Below are positions 20,677 to 28,423 of a DNA stretch of 64,000 nt, in pieces. The translations under genes were made by a program, and so were the position numbers. Every line of letters begins with the position of its first letter. The stretch's first letter is position 1. Source of the stretch: Psychrobacter raelei (GTDB lineage Bacteria; Pseudomonadota; Gammaproteobacteria; Pseudomonadales; Moraxellaceae); NCBI RefSeq assembly GCF_022631235.3, contig NZ_CP093310.2, positions 1,612,001-1,676,000 of the forward strand, read 5' to 3'. The notes under the pieces are model-generated. The model did not search any database. It saw nothing but the letters and a program-made list of their open reading frames with translations, and was not told the origin of the DNA.

Positions 20677-22060
20677 ATTTCATCTCCTTGCTGTATTTCT
20701 GCTTCTGTCGGCAACAAAGGAAATAGCCACTCTGCTTCATGAGCCTCTTCAAATAAAGGCGCGCCTTGGAATAAAGTAATGCGTACCCACCGATCTGAAC
20801 GCGGATCAAATTTAGTCGCTCCAAATATAGATAATTTACAGCGCAGTAAATTCATAGGTAGTGCATCCTTATGTAGCACATTCATTTGAATATCACCCAT
20901 TGGCTTGTTACCCATATTCCACACACGGCGAATAATACCGCGATACTTTGGATGCTTTAAGACAAACTCTGACAGCTTTTGCGACTCATCAGCCTGTTTC
21001 ATCGCCAAATAAAGATTGCGTGCTTGCCTACCGATATCTAAGGGCAACTCTTTTTCAACACCTTCCTCTACACCTCTAACACCAAGCCTTGGCTCTTCTT
21101 TATTTTCAGAGCGATACCAAAACCAGTAAGCATTATTAGAATCAGTGAAGTCGGTATGAATTGCCCACTGATAACGAGCTTCCAAGATACGGATAATGTC
21201 GCCCACCTTTTTACCTAAAGGCACCTCCATGGTTTCATCAGCATTCATAAGTGACTCAAACGCATCTACTTTTTCAGGATACAGCGCCATTAAGCAGGCG
21301 ATTAAGACCTCCTGCGCCTCATAGCTCATATATTGATAATGTTTGAGCAGCTCTCGCCAAATGCATAAAGTTGATGCAGTCAACTCAACAGACTTAAGCA
21401 GCTCTTCAAGTTCTGATACTGCCGTTTGATTCTTTTGTTGCTGTCGCTCATTGATAGTAACAACTTGCTGTAGGTGTTTTACAGCTCGCTCAAGGTATTG
21501 TTTTAATGTTGCAAACTTGTTCGTTTCAATCTTGCCCTCTAATACAGTGGCTAATGCCTGCTCTCTGGTGCTTAGCCACTGATCAACAATACAAGGGTGG
21601 TTAATGAGGTAAGGCGCCATACCCAAACCCGTTGCATTGCCCACACCTAGATAACGTTGTAGTTTAGGATGCAAACCAACTGCGGTCTCCCCGCCTCTAT
21701 TCTTCGCTAAGAAATCCACCAAATCTAGGCTGAACTGGCGTAATAAATAGACGGCACACATCTGAGCACTAAATGACTGACCAAAGTCGATGGTTTTTTC
21801 TAATGGTTTAAAATCATGGATTCCAAATTTGCCATTGCCATAGACAGCAGTCGTTCTTAGAATATACCCCACTTGTGCTAGCACTTCAGGCTTTGGCTGA
21901 TTGCCACTCGCTAAGCCTGTCAACAATGTGCTCAAACACGCGCATACTCTTATTCGCCCGTGCCAGAACAATCACTTTATTTGAGTTACGTCCTGCCTCT
22001 TGCAGCGGCACATTTGCACGCAGCTGCTCAAGTAGCTCATCAGGCACCTCACCTAGGACG
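20673..22060 (-). pseudogene. Conserved hypothetical gene, 5'-truncated and frameshifted
   Basis: Minus-strand remnant of a large protein of unknown function. Reading starts at the deletion joint with LGEVPDELLEQLRANV, runs to VFEHIVDRLSE, then shifts frame. Removing one base at 21906 restores the run RLSEGNQPKPEVLAQVGY, which continues to the stop at 20673 through segments such as LRTTAVYGNGKFG and GNATGLGMAPYLINHP. So there is a one-base insertion plus loss of the N-terminus and promoter. The apparent start MFWHGRIR of the long frame is a product of the shift, not a real start. The protein is not recognised with confidence; it was translationally coupled to the following 260-residue protein. 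Well-conserved downstream sequence suggests recent loss. Confidence 0.8.
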
Positions 22061-22065
22061 AGCCT
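22050..22065. other. Deletion joint between two divergent genes
   Basis: To the left, on the minus strand, sequence belongs to the truncated hypothetical gene. To the right, on the plus strand, sequence starts inside the DNA-binding domain of a LysR regulator. Both 5' ends and the promoter region between them are gone. The joint lies near 22053-22060, around CTAGG. Confidence 0.75.
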
Positions 22066-22802
22066 TATTTGAACCTGGTAATAACTCGATCTTAACGCCC
22101 TTTGGCAAAGAGTGCGCACCCAAAATCGATCAGTTTATGCAGCTTTATCATCGCCTTGAAACCGACCTACAGTCTACTGCTTTAGGAAAATACGGTAAGA
22201 TAAGAATAGCCACTGTTCCCTCTATAGCCACCAAACTGCTGCCTGACGTCTTAGCAGAATACTCCAGACGTTATCCTGATGTAGAGATAAGCTTGGTTGA
22301 TGACAACTCGGTAGGTGTTTGCAACCGTTTGCTTGCTGGCGAGGTCGATATTGCGCTAGGTAATTTAGACACCACCCATGAGCAAGAGGTAACTTTTATG
22401 CCGTTACTCGCTGACCCTATTGGCGTGGTCTGCACCAAAAACCATCGACTTGCTCAGTTTAAAGAGGGTGTCGTGTGGCAAGAGCTGTTAGGCGAACCTT
22501 TTATTTATAACGGTACCTGTCAGTTACTCAGCCATACCCCTGCTTATGAGATAAATATCAAGCCTAGATATGAGGTGGGCAATATTACCTCCTTATTCTC
22601 ATTATTAAGAAATGAGCTCGGTGTGACGACCTTACCCAAGCTTGCCTTTCCAGAGTACGATAACCATTTGGTATGGATACCGCTTATTGACCCTATTGTA
22701 AAACGTCAGATAGGCATGTTTAGCATTGCTGGCAGAACATTACCACCGCAAGTACAGCTTTTTACTCAGCTTTGCTCCAGTTATATAAAAAGCTTAAATT
22801 GA
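22053..22802 (+). pseudogene. LysR-family regulator remnant, helix-turn-helix deleted
   Basis: Reads from LGRALFEPGNNSILTPFGKE, which is the end of the LysR winged helix, through the linker helix (IDQFMQLYHRLETDLQ) and a complete effector domain (RIATVPSIATKLLPDVLAEYSRRYPDVEI in pieces) to the stop at 22800-22802. About the first 45-50 residues, holding the helix-turn-helix, are missing. The upstream in-frame residues (from 21960) derive from antisense reading of the neighbouring gene and are not LysR-like. The regulator probably controlled the divergently transcribed pair to its left. No frame damage is seen in the remainder. Confidence 0.85.
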
Positions 22803-22936
22803 GTGTAGACTCATTGAGTTAATGGCCCAGCTTACTTATAAAGACAGCACTTATAAGGAAAGCCCCATAGATTTTCAGCCCAGTTTTCATTAAACTTAAC
22901 CGCTTAACTTAGCAATAAACAACCTAAAGATACCCT

Positions 22937-23797
22937 ATGACCGCTCCTTTTGCTTCAAAGTCTACACCTATACACATGGATGTAGACCGCCACAGTCCTG
23001 ATTTACGTCAACGTTTAAATAGCGTCCGTATCGTTATGGTCAATACCACTCTGCCTGCTAATATAGGGTCAGCGGCTCGTGCCATGCTCACCATGGGGCT
23101 AACAGACTTGGTTGTAGTCAACCCTAAACACCCGATTGACGAGGACAGTATCGCTCATGCTGCAGGCGCTAAATCAGTGTTAGATAACTGTGCAGTAGTG
23201 GATACCTTAGATGAGGCTTTGAGCGACTGCCAGCTGGTATTTGCCGCCAGTAGTCGCCAACGTCACATACCAAGACCTGTGGTCACCCCAGATGAGGCAG
23301 CCCAATTGGTTTTAGATAGACCCATCGGTGAGACCAAAGTTGCCATTTTGTTTGGCAGAGAGGACCGAGGGCTTACCAATGAAGAGCTGGCACTGGCAGA
23401 CTATCACATTCAAATCGATGCCAATCCTGATTACCCAGTGCTTAATGTGGCCTCAGCAGTTCAAGTTATATCCAGCTTTTTTTACAGCCGTTTCTTGCAG
23501 CACAGCCATAGCAAGCTAAATCAAACCAATGACACTGCTGATAAAGACGGTACTGATATTGAGGTAATGATACGCCAAAAATGGGATGCACCGGCTGTCA
23601 ATCAACAACAAAAGCAAAGCTTACAGTCTCGTATAATAGAGCTGATGCATAGCCTAGAATTGGTAGAGAGTACAGAGCATGATAAGCTAAGAGAGTTGCC
23701 CAGCCGACTATCACGGCTGCTATCTCGACTACAGCTTGATCAAAAAGAATTTGAGCTGTTAAGTGCCATCATTGCTAAAGTACAGCGCAGACTCTAA
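22937..23797 (+). CDS. trmJ: tRNA (cytidine/uridine-2'-O-)-methyltransferase
   Basis: 286 residues of the SpoU/SPOUT family. It should methylate the 2'-OH of residue 32 in several tRNAs with S-adenosylmethionine. Motif 1 is VNTTLPANIGSAARAMLTMG, motif 2 VAILFGREDRGLTNEELALA, and motif 3 NPDYPVLNVASAVQVI; together these form the SAM-binding knot. The C-terminal helical extension (about 190-286), typical of TrmJ, is present. A 22-residue N-terminal lead precedes the domain. It stands just upstream of cysE on the same strand, an order often seen in gammaproteobacteria. Confidence 0.93.
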   Translation: MTAPFASKSTPIHMDVDRHSPDLRQRLNSVRIVMVNTTLPANIGSAARAMLTMGLTDLVVVNPKHPIDEDSIAHAAGAKSVLDNCAVVDTLDEALSDCQLVFAASSRQRHIPRPVVTPDEAAQLVLDRPIGETKVAILFGREDRGLTNEELALADYHIQIDANPDYPVLNVASAVQVISSFFYSRFLQHSHSKLNQTNDTADKDGTDIEVMIRQKWDAPAVNQQQKQSLQSRIIELMHSLELVESTEHDKLRELPSRLSRLLSRLQLDQKEFELLSAIIAKVQRRL

Positions 23798-23929
23798 AAT
23801 GAGCGTTTACCTTGTTTTATTACTTCAAGGGATTTAGCACTTTTACGTACGTATAAGCACTCTTAAGTTGTATAATCTAAATAAGATTACTTAGCTATTT
23901 CATTTTAAACAACAAAATAAGACATCGCC

Positions 23930-24808
23930 ATGAGACTCATTAAAGCCATTAAAAAAGCCAAGGCCTCATTACAAGAAGACATTGCCGCTGTATTCAATCG
24001 TGACCCTGCAGCCCGTAACAGTACCGAGGTACTGCTGACCTATCCCGGTATTCATGCCTTAATATTACACCGCGGTGCCCATTATTTATGGAATAAAGAC
24101 TACAAGTTCTGTGCTCGCGCCATCTCATATGGTTCACGCATGGTCACTGGTATTGAGATCCACCCAGCTGCTCAAATTGGTCGTCGATTTTTTATTGATC
24201 ATGGCATGGGTGTGGTTATCGGTGAGACCGCCAAGATTGGCGATGATGTGACTTTATATCATGGAGTTACCTTAGGCGGCGTCTCCTTAGGTCAAGGTAA
24301 ACGCCACCCTACTTTAGAAGATGGCGTGATCGTTGGTGCAGGTGCAAAAGTATTGGGCCCCTTCACAGTAGGTAAAAACGCTAAGATTGGCTCTAATGCA
24401 GTGGTTGTCAAAGAAGTGCCTGCCGAAGCCACCATGGTGGGCAATGCGGCGCGTATGATTACAAGTAGTGCTGAGGATGAAGCGAACAACACTTCGGCCG
24501 CGTTAGAGGCGACCAAACAAAAGCCGACAGCTAACAATGAAATCAGCTGCCCTGATGAGATTATTGCTAAACCGCAAAAGGCGCATAAAAAACGTCTGTC
24601 AGAGCGGGTAGACTTTAATGCTTATGGCCTCAATCCAAACTCTGAGGACCCAGTAGCAGAAGCCTTTAGCAAGATGCTCAGCCACATTCAGCAGTCTGAG
24701 ACACGTATTAGCGAGATGCAAGAGGCGCTGTGCCGCTTGGACCCCAATTTTAAGCCCAAAGACTGTCATAAGATTTCAGCCGATGAGATTGATGTTATTA
24801 ATAATTAG
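23930..24808 (+). CDS. cysE: Serine O-acetyltransferase
   Basis: 292 residues. First step of cysteine synthesis: acetyl transfer from acetyl-CoA to serine. Short helical N-terminus, then a left-handed beta-helix with hexapeptide repeats: [52 protein letters not shown], then [14 protein letters not shown] and [12 protein letters not shown]. His and Asp of the active-site region are present. After the core ends near residue 180 there is a C-terminal extension of about 110 residues, charged and partly helical, not part of the catalytic fold. Downstream of trmJ, convergent with folK, sharing a terminator. Confidence 0.93.
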   Translation: MRLIKAIKKAKASLQEDIAAVFNRDPAARNSTEVLLTYPGIHALILHRGAHYLWNKDYKFCARAISYGSRMVTGIEIHPAAQIGRRFFIDHGMGVVIGETAKIGDDVTLYHGVTLGGVSLGQGKRHPTLEDGVIVGAGAKVLGPFTVGKNAKIGSNAVVVKEVPAEATMVGNAARMITSSAEDEANNTSAALEATKQKPTANNEISCPDEIIAKPQKAHKKRLSERVDFNAYGLNPNSEDPVAEAFSKMLSHIQQSETRISEMQEALCRLDPNFKPKDCHKISADEIDVINN

Positions 24809-24849
24809 TCAGATGCGGCCGCAAACCCATCGCTAAAAAGCCGCAACGT

Positions 24850-24881
24850 AAAAAAGGCCACTTACTCTAAGTGGCCTTTTT
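24850..24881. terminator. Shared bidirectional terminator cysE/folK
   Basis: AAAAAGGCCACTTA / TAAGTGGCCTTTTT hairpin. The folK stop codon (complement at 24862-24864) lies inside the hairpin, so folK ends within its own terminator. Confidence 0.85.
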
Positions 24882-25479
24882 GATGCAGCTCTTGTAATCC
24901 TACCCACTCATGATGCTTAAAGGGATAGCGCTCTGCGATACCAATCAGCTCATTATCGGCTGTTTTAATAGCCAGTACATCTATATCTATAATCACCCTG
25001 CGATTCTTAGGCTCACTCATATTATGAATCACAGAATGCACATCAAGCTGACTGAGTTTTTGGGCTTCAAAAAACTCATTTTGTATCTGTTTTTCAATAA
25101 TCTTCGTGGTTTTTATCAGCTCCCCCAAGCTTGGGTTATCCAAGGCGGTGTGTACACCCATAATCAGATAGCCACACTGATTGGTATAATCGGGTTTGGG
25201 ATTATCTTCGGTGGCAGTATAGTCTGGATTGACAAACTCAGTTGACCACACGCTGTTTTTGGCAAGCTGAGATAAGCACTGCCGAGCCTGCGCCAGATGT
25301 TTATCAGCCGCCTCATTGCTACCCAGCTCAACCACATATCCTATTGGTTGGGTCTGGCAAATCTGCGCTAAAGGCTCAATGGCACTCAACACCTTTACCA
25401 AAGAGGTATCAGAATCATCGGCAGGTGCAGATTTGCTTTTTTCGCTTATGCTATTTTTATAAGGCACTATACGGCTCAT
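24862..25479 (-). CDS. folK: 2-amino-4-hydroxy-6-hydroxymethyldihydropteridine diphosphokinase (divergent)
   Basis: 205 residues. Pyrophosphorylates 6-hydroxymethyl-dihydropterin in folate synthesis. After a 45-residue N-terminal extension the kinase pattern appears: YVVELGSNEAADKHLAQA (start strand and helix), the substrate tyrosine region YTNQCGYLIMGVHT, the helix IKTTKIIEKQIQNEF, and the metal-binding NRRVIIDIDVLA with both aspartates. The arginine normally following the helix is less clear, so the protein is divergent. Its placement right after folB supports the assignment. The coding end overlaps the terminator hairpin. Confidence 0.8.
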   Translation of the reverse strand: MSRIVPYKNSISEKSKSAPADDSDTSLVKVLSAIEPLAQICQTQPIGYVVELGSNEAADKHLAQARQCLSQLAKNSVWSTEFVNPDYTATEDNPKPDYTNQCGYLIMGVHTALDNPSLGELIKTTKIIEKQIQNEFFEAQKLSQLDVHSVIHNMSEPKNRRVIIDIDVLAIKTADNELIGIAERYPFKHHEWVGLQELHQKGHLE

Positions 25480-25509
25480 GACACACCACTCCTATGTCCA
25501 TCTAGGCGC

Positions 25510-25893
25510 TTACTCTGCTGTTTTGGCAGTACGCGTAATTTGTACCGCAACGTAATCCGCCTCTTTAATGGCCGTGGGTTTGGCTACCGTAACCGTCACT
25601 TGAGTGGTGGCATATTTTTGTAAGATATTTTGAGCAATTAATTCAGCCAGTGTCTCAATCAGCATGGCTTTGGCCTGCTGACACCACTGGGTGATGTCAT
25701 CACACACGGCTTTGTAATTAATGGCATGGTCAATATCATCACTACTTGCCGCCTCCCTGATATCCGTTGCCATCGTCACATCAATCACCAAGGGCTGAGT
25801 AATTACCCGCTCCCAATCAAATACCCCGATTACTGCCTCAACTTTTAAGCCGTTAACTTTGACAAAATCAGTGGGGTTGTCTTTTTTACTCAT
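25510..25893 (-). CDS. folB: Dihydroneopterin aldolase
   Basis: 127 residues, usual length. Converts dihydroneopterin to 6-hydroxymethyl-dihydropterin. Family features: KVNGLKVEAVIGVFDWER at the start, then DHAINYKAV, ETLAELIAQNIL with the catalytic glutamate, and VTVAKPTAIKEADYVAVQI with the catalytic lysine region. Followed 30 bp later by folK, the next step of the pathway, so the two form a folate operon. Confidence 0.93.
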   Translation of the reverse strand: MSKKDNPTDFVKVNGLKVEAVIGVFDWERVITQPLVIDVTMATDIREAASSDDIDHAINYKAVCDDITQWCQQAKAMLIETLAELIAQNILQKYATTQVTVTVAKPTAIKEADYVAVQITRTAKTAE

Positions 25894-25955
25894 TACAGTC
25901 TACTTTTATCAATTATTAGGAAGTTCAATTATTCGCAAATTCAATTATTAACAAG

Positions 25956-26906
25956 TTAATTAGCACGCTTATTGAGCTGTTTGCTGGGGCGATTTTGCCA
26001 TAAATCTATACTAAACAACAAAAGCCCAAACCAGATAAGACCAAATATCATTAGCCGATGTGTATCAAAAGGCTCATGGTAATAAAATATTGCCAATAAG
26101 AAAATAATCGTTGGGGTCAAATAGTTCATAAAGCTTAAAATACTATAGGCCACCATCTTGGTCGATTGGTTAAACAGCAGCAGCGGTATTAGGGTGATTG
26201 GACCTGCCAACATCAAAAACCAAATGTTATCGCTCCACCAAAATGACAAACTTGAGCTGGCCACATTGGATGTCATAAACCACCAAATACATAGCGGCAC
26301 AAGTAGCGCCGTTTCCAAAAACAGCGAGTCAAGCGCAGGCAGTGGCGTCCGTCTTTGCATAACTCCATACACACTAAAGGAGCACGCCAATATCAAAGAC
26401 ACCCACGGCAAATTACCCAGCATAATTACTTGGATAAGTACCGAGGAGATGGCAAAGCCGACCGCTATCCATTGCAGCGGCCGCAAACGCTCTTGCAAGA
26501 ATACCAAAGACAATAAAATACCAATTAACGGGCTAATAAAATAGCCCAAACTGGCCTCTAAAATCTGATTGGCATTGACCGCCCACACATAAGTGAGCCA
26601 GTTAGTGGCAATGATAAGGCTTGATAAAAAGGTAATCCAAATCAGCCGCGGCTGCGCCTTTAAAGTAGCAATCCACTGCCATCGCTTGCTCACTATCAGC
26701 ACCAAACTTAGGCACACAAAGGTCCAAATAATACGGTGGCCGATAATCTCTACGGCATTATACTCACCCAAACGCTTGAAATAAAAAGGAAAACTCCCCC
26801 ATATTGAAAAAGCAATTAAAGCGGTGATGATGCCCTTACTGGTGGTATGAACCACCGCAGGCTTGGGCTTACTGGGTGTGCTATTGGTGGGAGTGGCTAA
26901 TGACAT
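25956..26906 (-). CDS. rarD: RarD-type EamA family transporter
   Basis: 316 residues with about ten hydrophobic helices in two EamA-type halves. The opening KGIITALIAFSIWGSFPFYF and the following HRIIWTF are typical of RarD (linked to chloramphenicol tolerance by name only). Inner-membrane permease with unknown substrate. It follows the folate genes on the opposite side of a short gap and is read in the same direction. Confidence 0.88.
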   Translation of the reverse strand: MSLATPTNSTPSKPKPAVVHTTSKGIITALIAFSIWGSFPFYFKRLGEYNAVEIIGHRIIWTFVCLSLVLIVSKRWQWIATLKAQPRLIWITFLSSLIIATNWLTYVWAVNANQILEASLGYFISPLIGILLSLVFLQERLRPLQWIAVGFAISSVLIQVIMLGNLPWVSLILACSFSVYGVMQRRTPLPALDSLFLETALLVPLCIWWFMTSNVASSSLSFWWSDNIWFLMLAGPITLIPLLLFNQSTKMVAYSILSFMNYLTPTIIFLLAIFYYHEPFDTHRLMIFGLIWFGLLLFSIDLWQNRPSKQLNKRAN

Positions 26907-27072
26907 AAGACATCCAAAGGGCTAAATGCAGTCAGCTATATTAAGATATAGGCAATGTTAATAAACGCAGCAAAATCAAAATTATAGTCATAAAGACTAT
27001 GATAAGCAGCAGCGATACAAAAAATATTGAAATTATAACTCGAGAAACCGCTCAGCGTTGTATCAACTGCTT

Positions 27073-27230
27073 TTGACTTCCTCCCCTCGCTAAACCGAGG
27101 GGATTCCTACAGCTAGACGGTCAAGCCCGACCGCAAGGATGTTCTTAGCAGCATTGATATCTCTATCATGCCATGTGCCACACTCAGCACACCTCCATCC
27201 TCTTATTCCAAGACCTGCTCTACCGCTCAA
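27073..27230 (-). ncRNA. Predicted omega RNA of the TnpB element
   Basis: TnpB-guiding RNAs cover the 3' end of tnpB and the right-end hairpin. Here that would be roughly this stretch, running on into the flank, where the first bases after TCAA (from 27072 downward) would be the guide. Boundaries are inferred from the family, not seen. Confidence 0.45.
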
Positions 27231-28196
27231 GCTACTACCGCTTATTTTAAGGCAGTACGAGCAGGTCTGGGTAGTGTAACTCTCATTCACTATCTCAAAC
27301 TGACAACCTGCATGCTTGCATTTATATTCCAGTTGTCTTTTGAGTTCAAACCATCCTGCATCATATGTCAATTTAGCTAGGTTGGTCATCGAATTAGTGA
27401 ATGAGCGTGATTTAACATCACCAACCACAATTAAGGCATTATCCTTAACTAATTGGGTGGTGAATTTGTGTATGGCATCTAATCTTGAGTTTTTAATTTT
27501 GGCGTGTATTGCCTTTACCCGGCTTTTATTGTTTGCACGCTGGGCGACTGCTAATTTATTCGCCCATTTTTGAGTTTGTTTGGTTGTCAGCTTGTCACCG
27601 TTTGAGGTGGTAGCAGACTGCTTTAAGCCTAAGTCAATACCAACGCTGCCTTTGCCACTTGCTTGTCTAGGAAAATCTTTGACGGTAATACAGGCATACC
27701 AGCGATGACGGCTGTCTTGCACTATCTCAAGCGTGTTGATTTGATATAGGCTTAGATTATAGCTATCGAATACGTCTATGATAAGCTTTTGACCTTTACA
27801 GAGCGATAGCTGTATGGTTGATTTCAGTGCTTTTTTACCTGTTTGTCTGGTATGTAGATACTTGATGGCTGATTTTTTAAAGGGTATCCAACCAAGCGAT
27901 TTGCGTTTGGCATCGGGTCGGTTGGTTCGCCAATTGAGTTTGGCTTTTTTAAACTGTTTACGAGATTTGGCGTGAGTTTCATTGATAGCTTGTAAGGTTT
28001 GCGAGTGCAAGCCTAAATACTCACCACTGCCTTTGGTGTATTGGCTTAAATCATAGGCGGAAAAGTACTTACCTGTGCGTCTTACATGCTCAAAGCTTAA
28101 CGCATTAACATAGTTCCACGCATAGTTAACACTCCCAGCTAGTTTGTTTAGCTGGTTTGCATGTTTGTCTTTGATGCGTAGCTTGAGTGTTTTCAT
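27090..28196 (-). CDS. tnpB: TnpB RNA-guided nuclease-like protein
   Basis: 368 residues, full length. The N-terminal helix-turn-helix/wedge region holds SVNYAWNYVNAL. The RuvC-like nuclease has RuvC-I GSVGIDLGLK (Asp188), a RuvC-II region LIVVGDVKSRSF (Gly259-Asp260) where most TnpBs have a glutamate, the zinc ribbon C312-x2-C315 and C336-x2-C339, and RuvC-III HDRDINAAKN (Asp346). Asp260 or Glu305 (in VNESYTTQTCS) may supply the missing acid. The stop TAG lies inside the right-end hairpin. No transposase gene is nearby, so mobility would depend on a TnpA elsewhere. Looks intact. Confidence 0.93.
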   Translation of the reverse strand: MKTLKLRIKDKHANQLNKLAGSVNYAWNYVNALSFEHVRRTGKYFSAYDLSQYTKGSGEYLGLHSQTLQAINETHAKSRKQFKKAKLNWRTNRPDAKRKSLGWIPFKKSAIKYLHTRQTGKKALKSTIQLSLCKGQKLIIDVFDSYNLSLYQINTLEIVQDSRHRWYACITVKDFPRQASGKGSVGIDLGLKQSATTSNGDKLTTKQTQKWANKLAVAQRANNKSRVKAIHAKIKNSRLDAIHKFTTQLVKDNALIVVGDVKSRSFTNSMTNLAKLTYDAGWFELKRQLEYKCKHAGCQFEIVNESYTTQTCSYCLKISGSSLSGRAGLGIRGWRCAECGTWHDRDINAAKNILAVGLDRLAVGIPSV

Positions 28197-28260
28197 AGGG
28201 TTAGTATGGCGAGGTTAATTTTAACTTGCAATACTTTAAGTGCTGATCACGACAGTGTGT

Positions 28261-28304
28261 GTCGCCTTATATCCACCCCCTGAAGTGGGTGGCTTTACGG
28301 CGAC
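28261..28304. repeat. Left-end hairpin of the TnpB element
   Basis: GTCGCC (28261-28266) pairs with GGCGAC (28299-28304) around an inner stem of CCACCC/GGGTGG. Subterminal hairpins of this form are the recognition sites for the single-strand transposases of this superfamily. Confidence 0.65.
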
Positions 28305-28357
28305 CGGTGATAAATGCACAGTTAAATCATAACAAACGTTTTGGCTGTTCTAAACAG

Positions 28358-28385
28358 CAAAGCCATCTCATAACAGATGGCTTTG
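28358..28385 (-). terminator. Hairpin downstream of tyrA-aroA
   Basis: AAAGCCATCT/AGATGGCTTT with a short loop, about 40 bp after the stop codon on the minus strand. The T run is poor, so termination strength is uncertain. Confidence 0.55.
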
Positions 28386-28423
28386 ACTTACACTGTGCAG
28401 CTAACAGCAGATAACTTAGCTTT

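Larger units (their letters stand above)
27073..28320 (-). mobile_element. Solo-TnpB element of the IS200/IS605 superfamily
   Basis: A tnpB gene with characteristic ends and no tnpA. The right end (27073-27105) holds the hairpin CCCCTCGCTAAACCGAGGGG (27083-27102), and reads on the minus strand GAGGGGAGGAAGTCAA, ending in the TCAA tetranucleotide typical of these elements. The left end (28261-28304) carries a composite hairpin. There are no terminal inverted repeats or target duplication, as expected. The exact left boundary is uncertain. Inserted between rarD and the aromatic gene block. Confidence 0.85.

Noticed and set aside
21940..21971. Start MFWHGRIR for the long minus-strand frame
   Set aside because: It arises from the one-base shift at 21906; the family-like sequence continues in another frame upstream.
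21960..22052. N-terminal residues of the LysR-like frame
   Set aside because: They are antisense readings of the neighbouring gene (LHAAAQVAHQAP), not a helix-turn-helix.
24813..24820. Recurring GCGGCCGC octamers (also near 11903, 26478 and 35150)
   Set aside because: Few copies, no common context; probably chance in codons and spacers.
27168..27573. Plus-strand frames over tnpB
   Set aside because: Antisense shadows of tnpB without family features.
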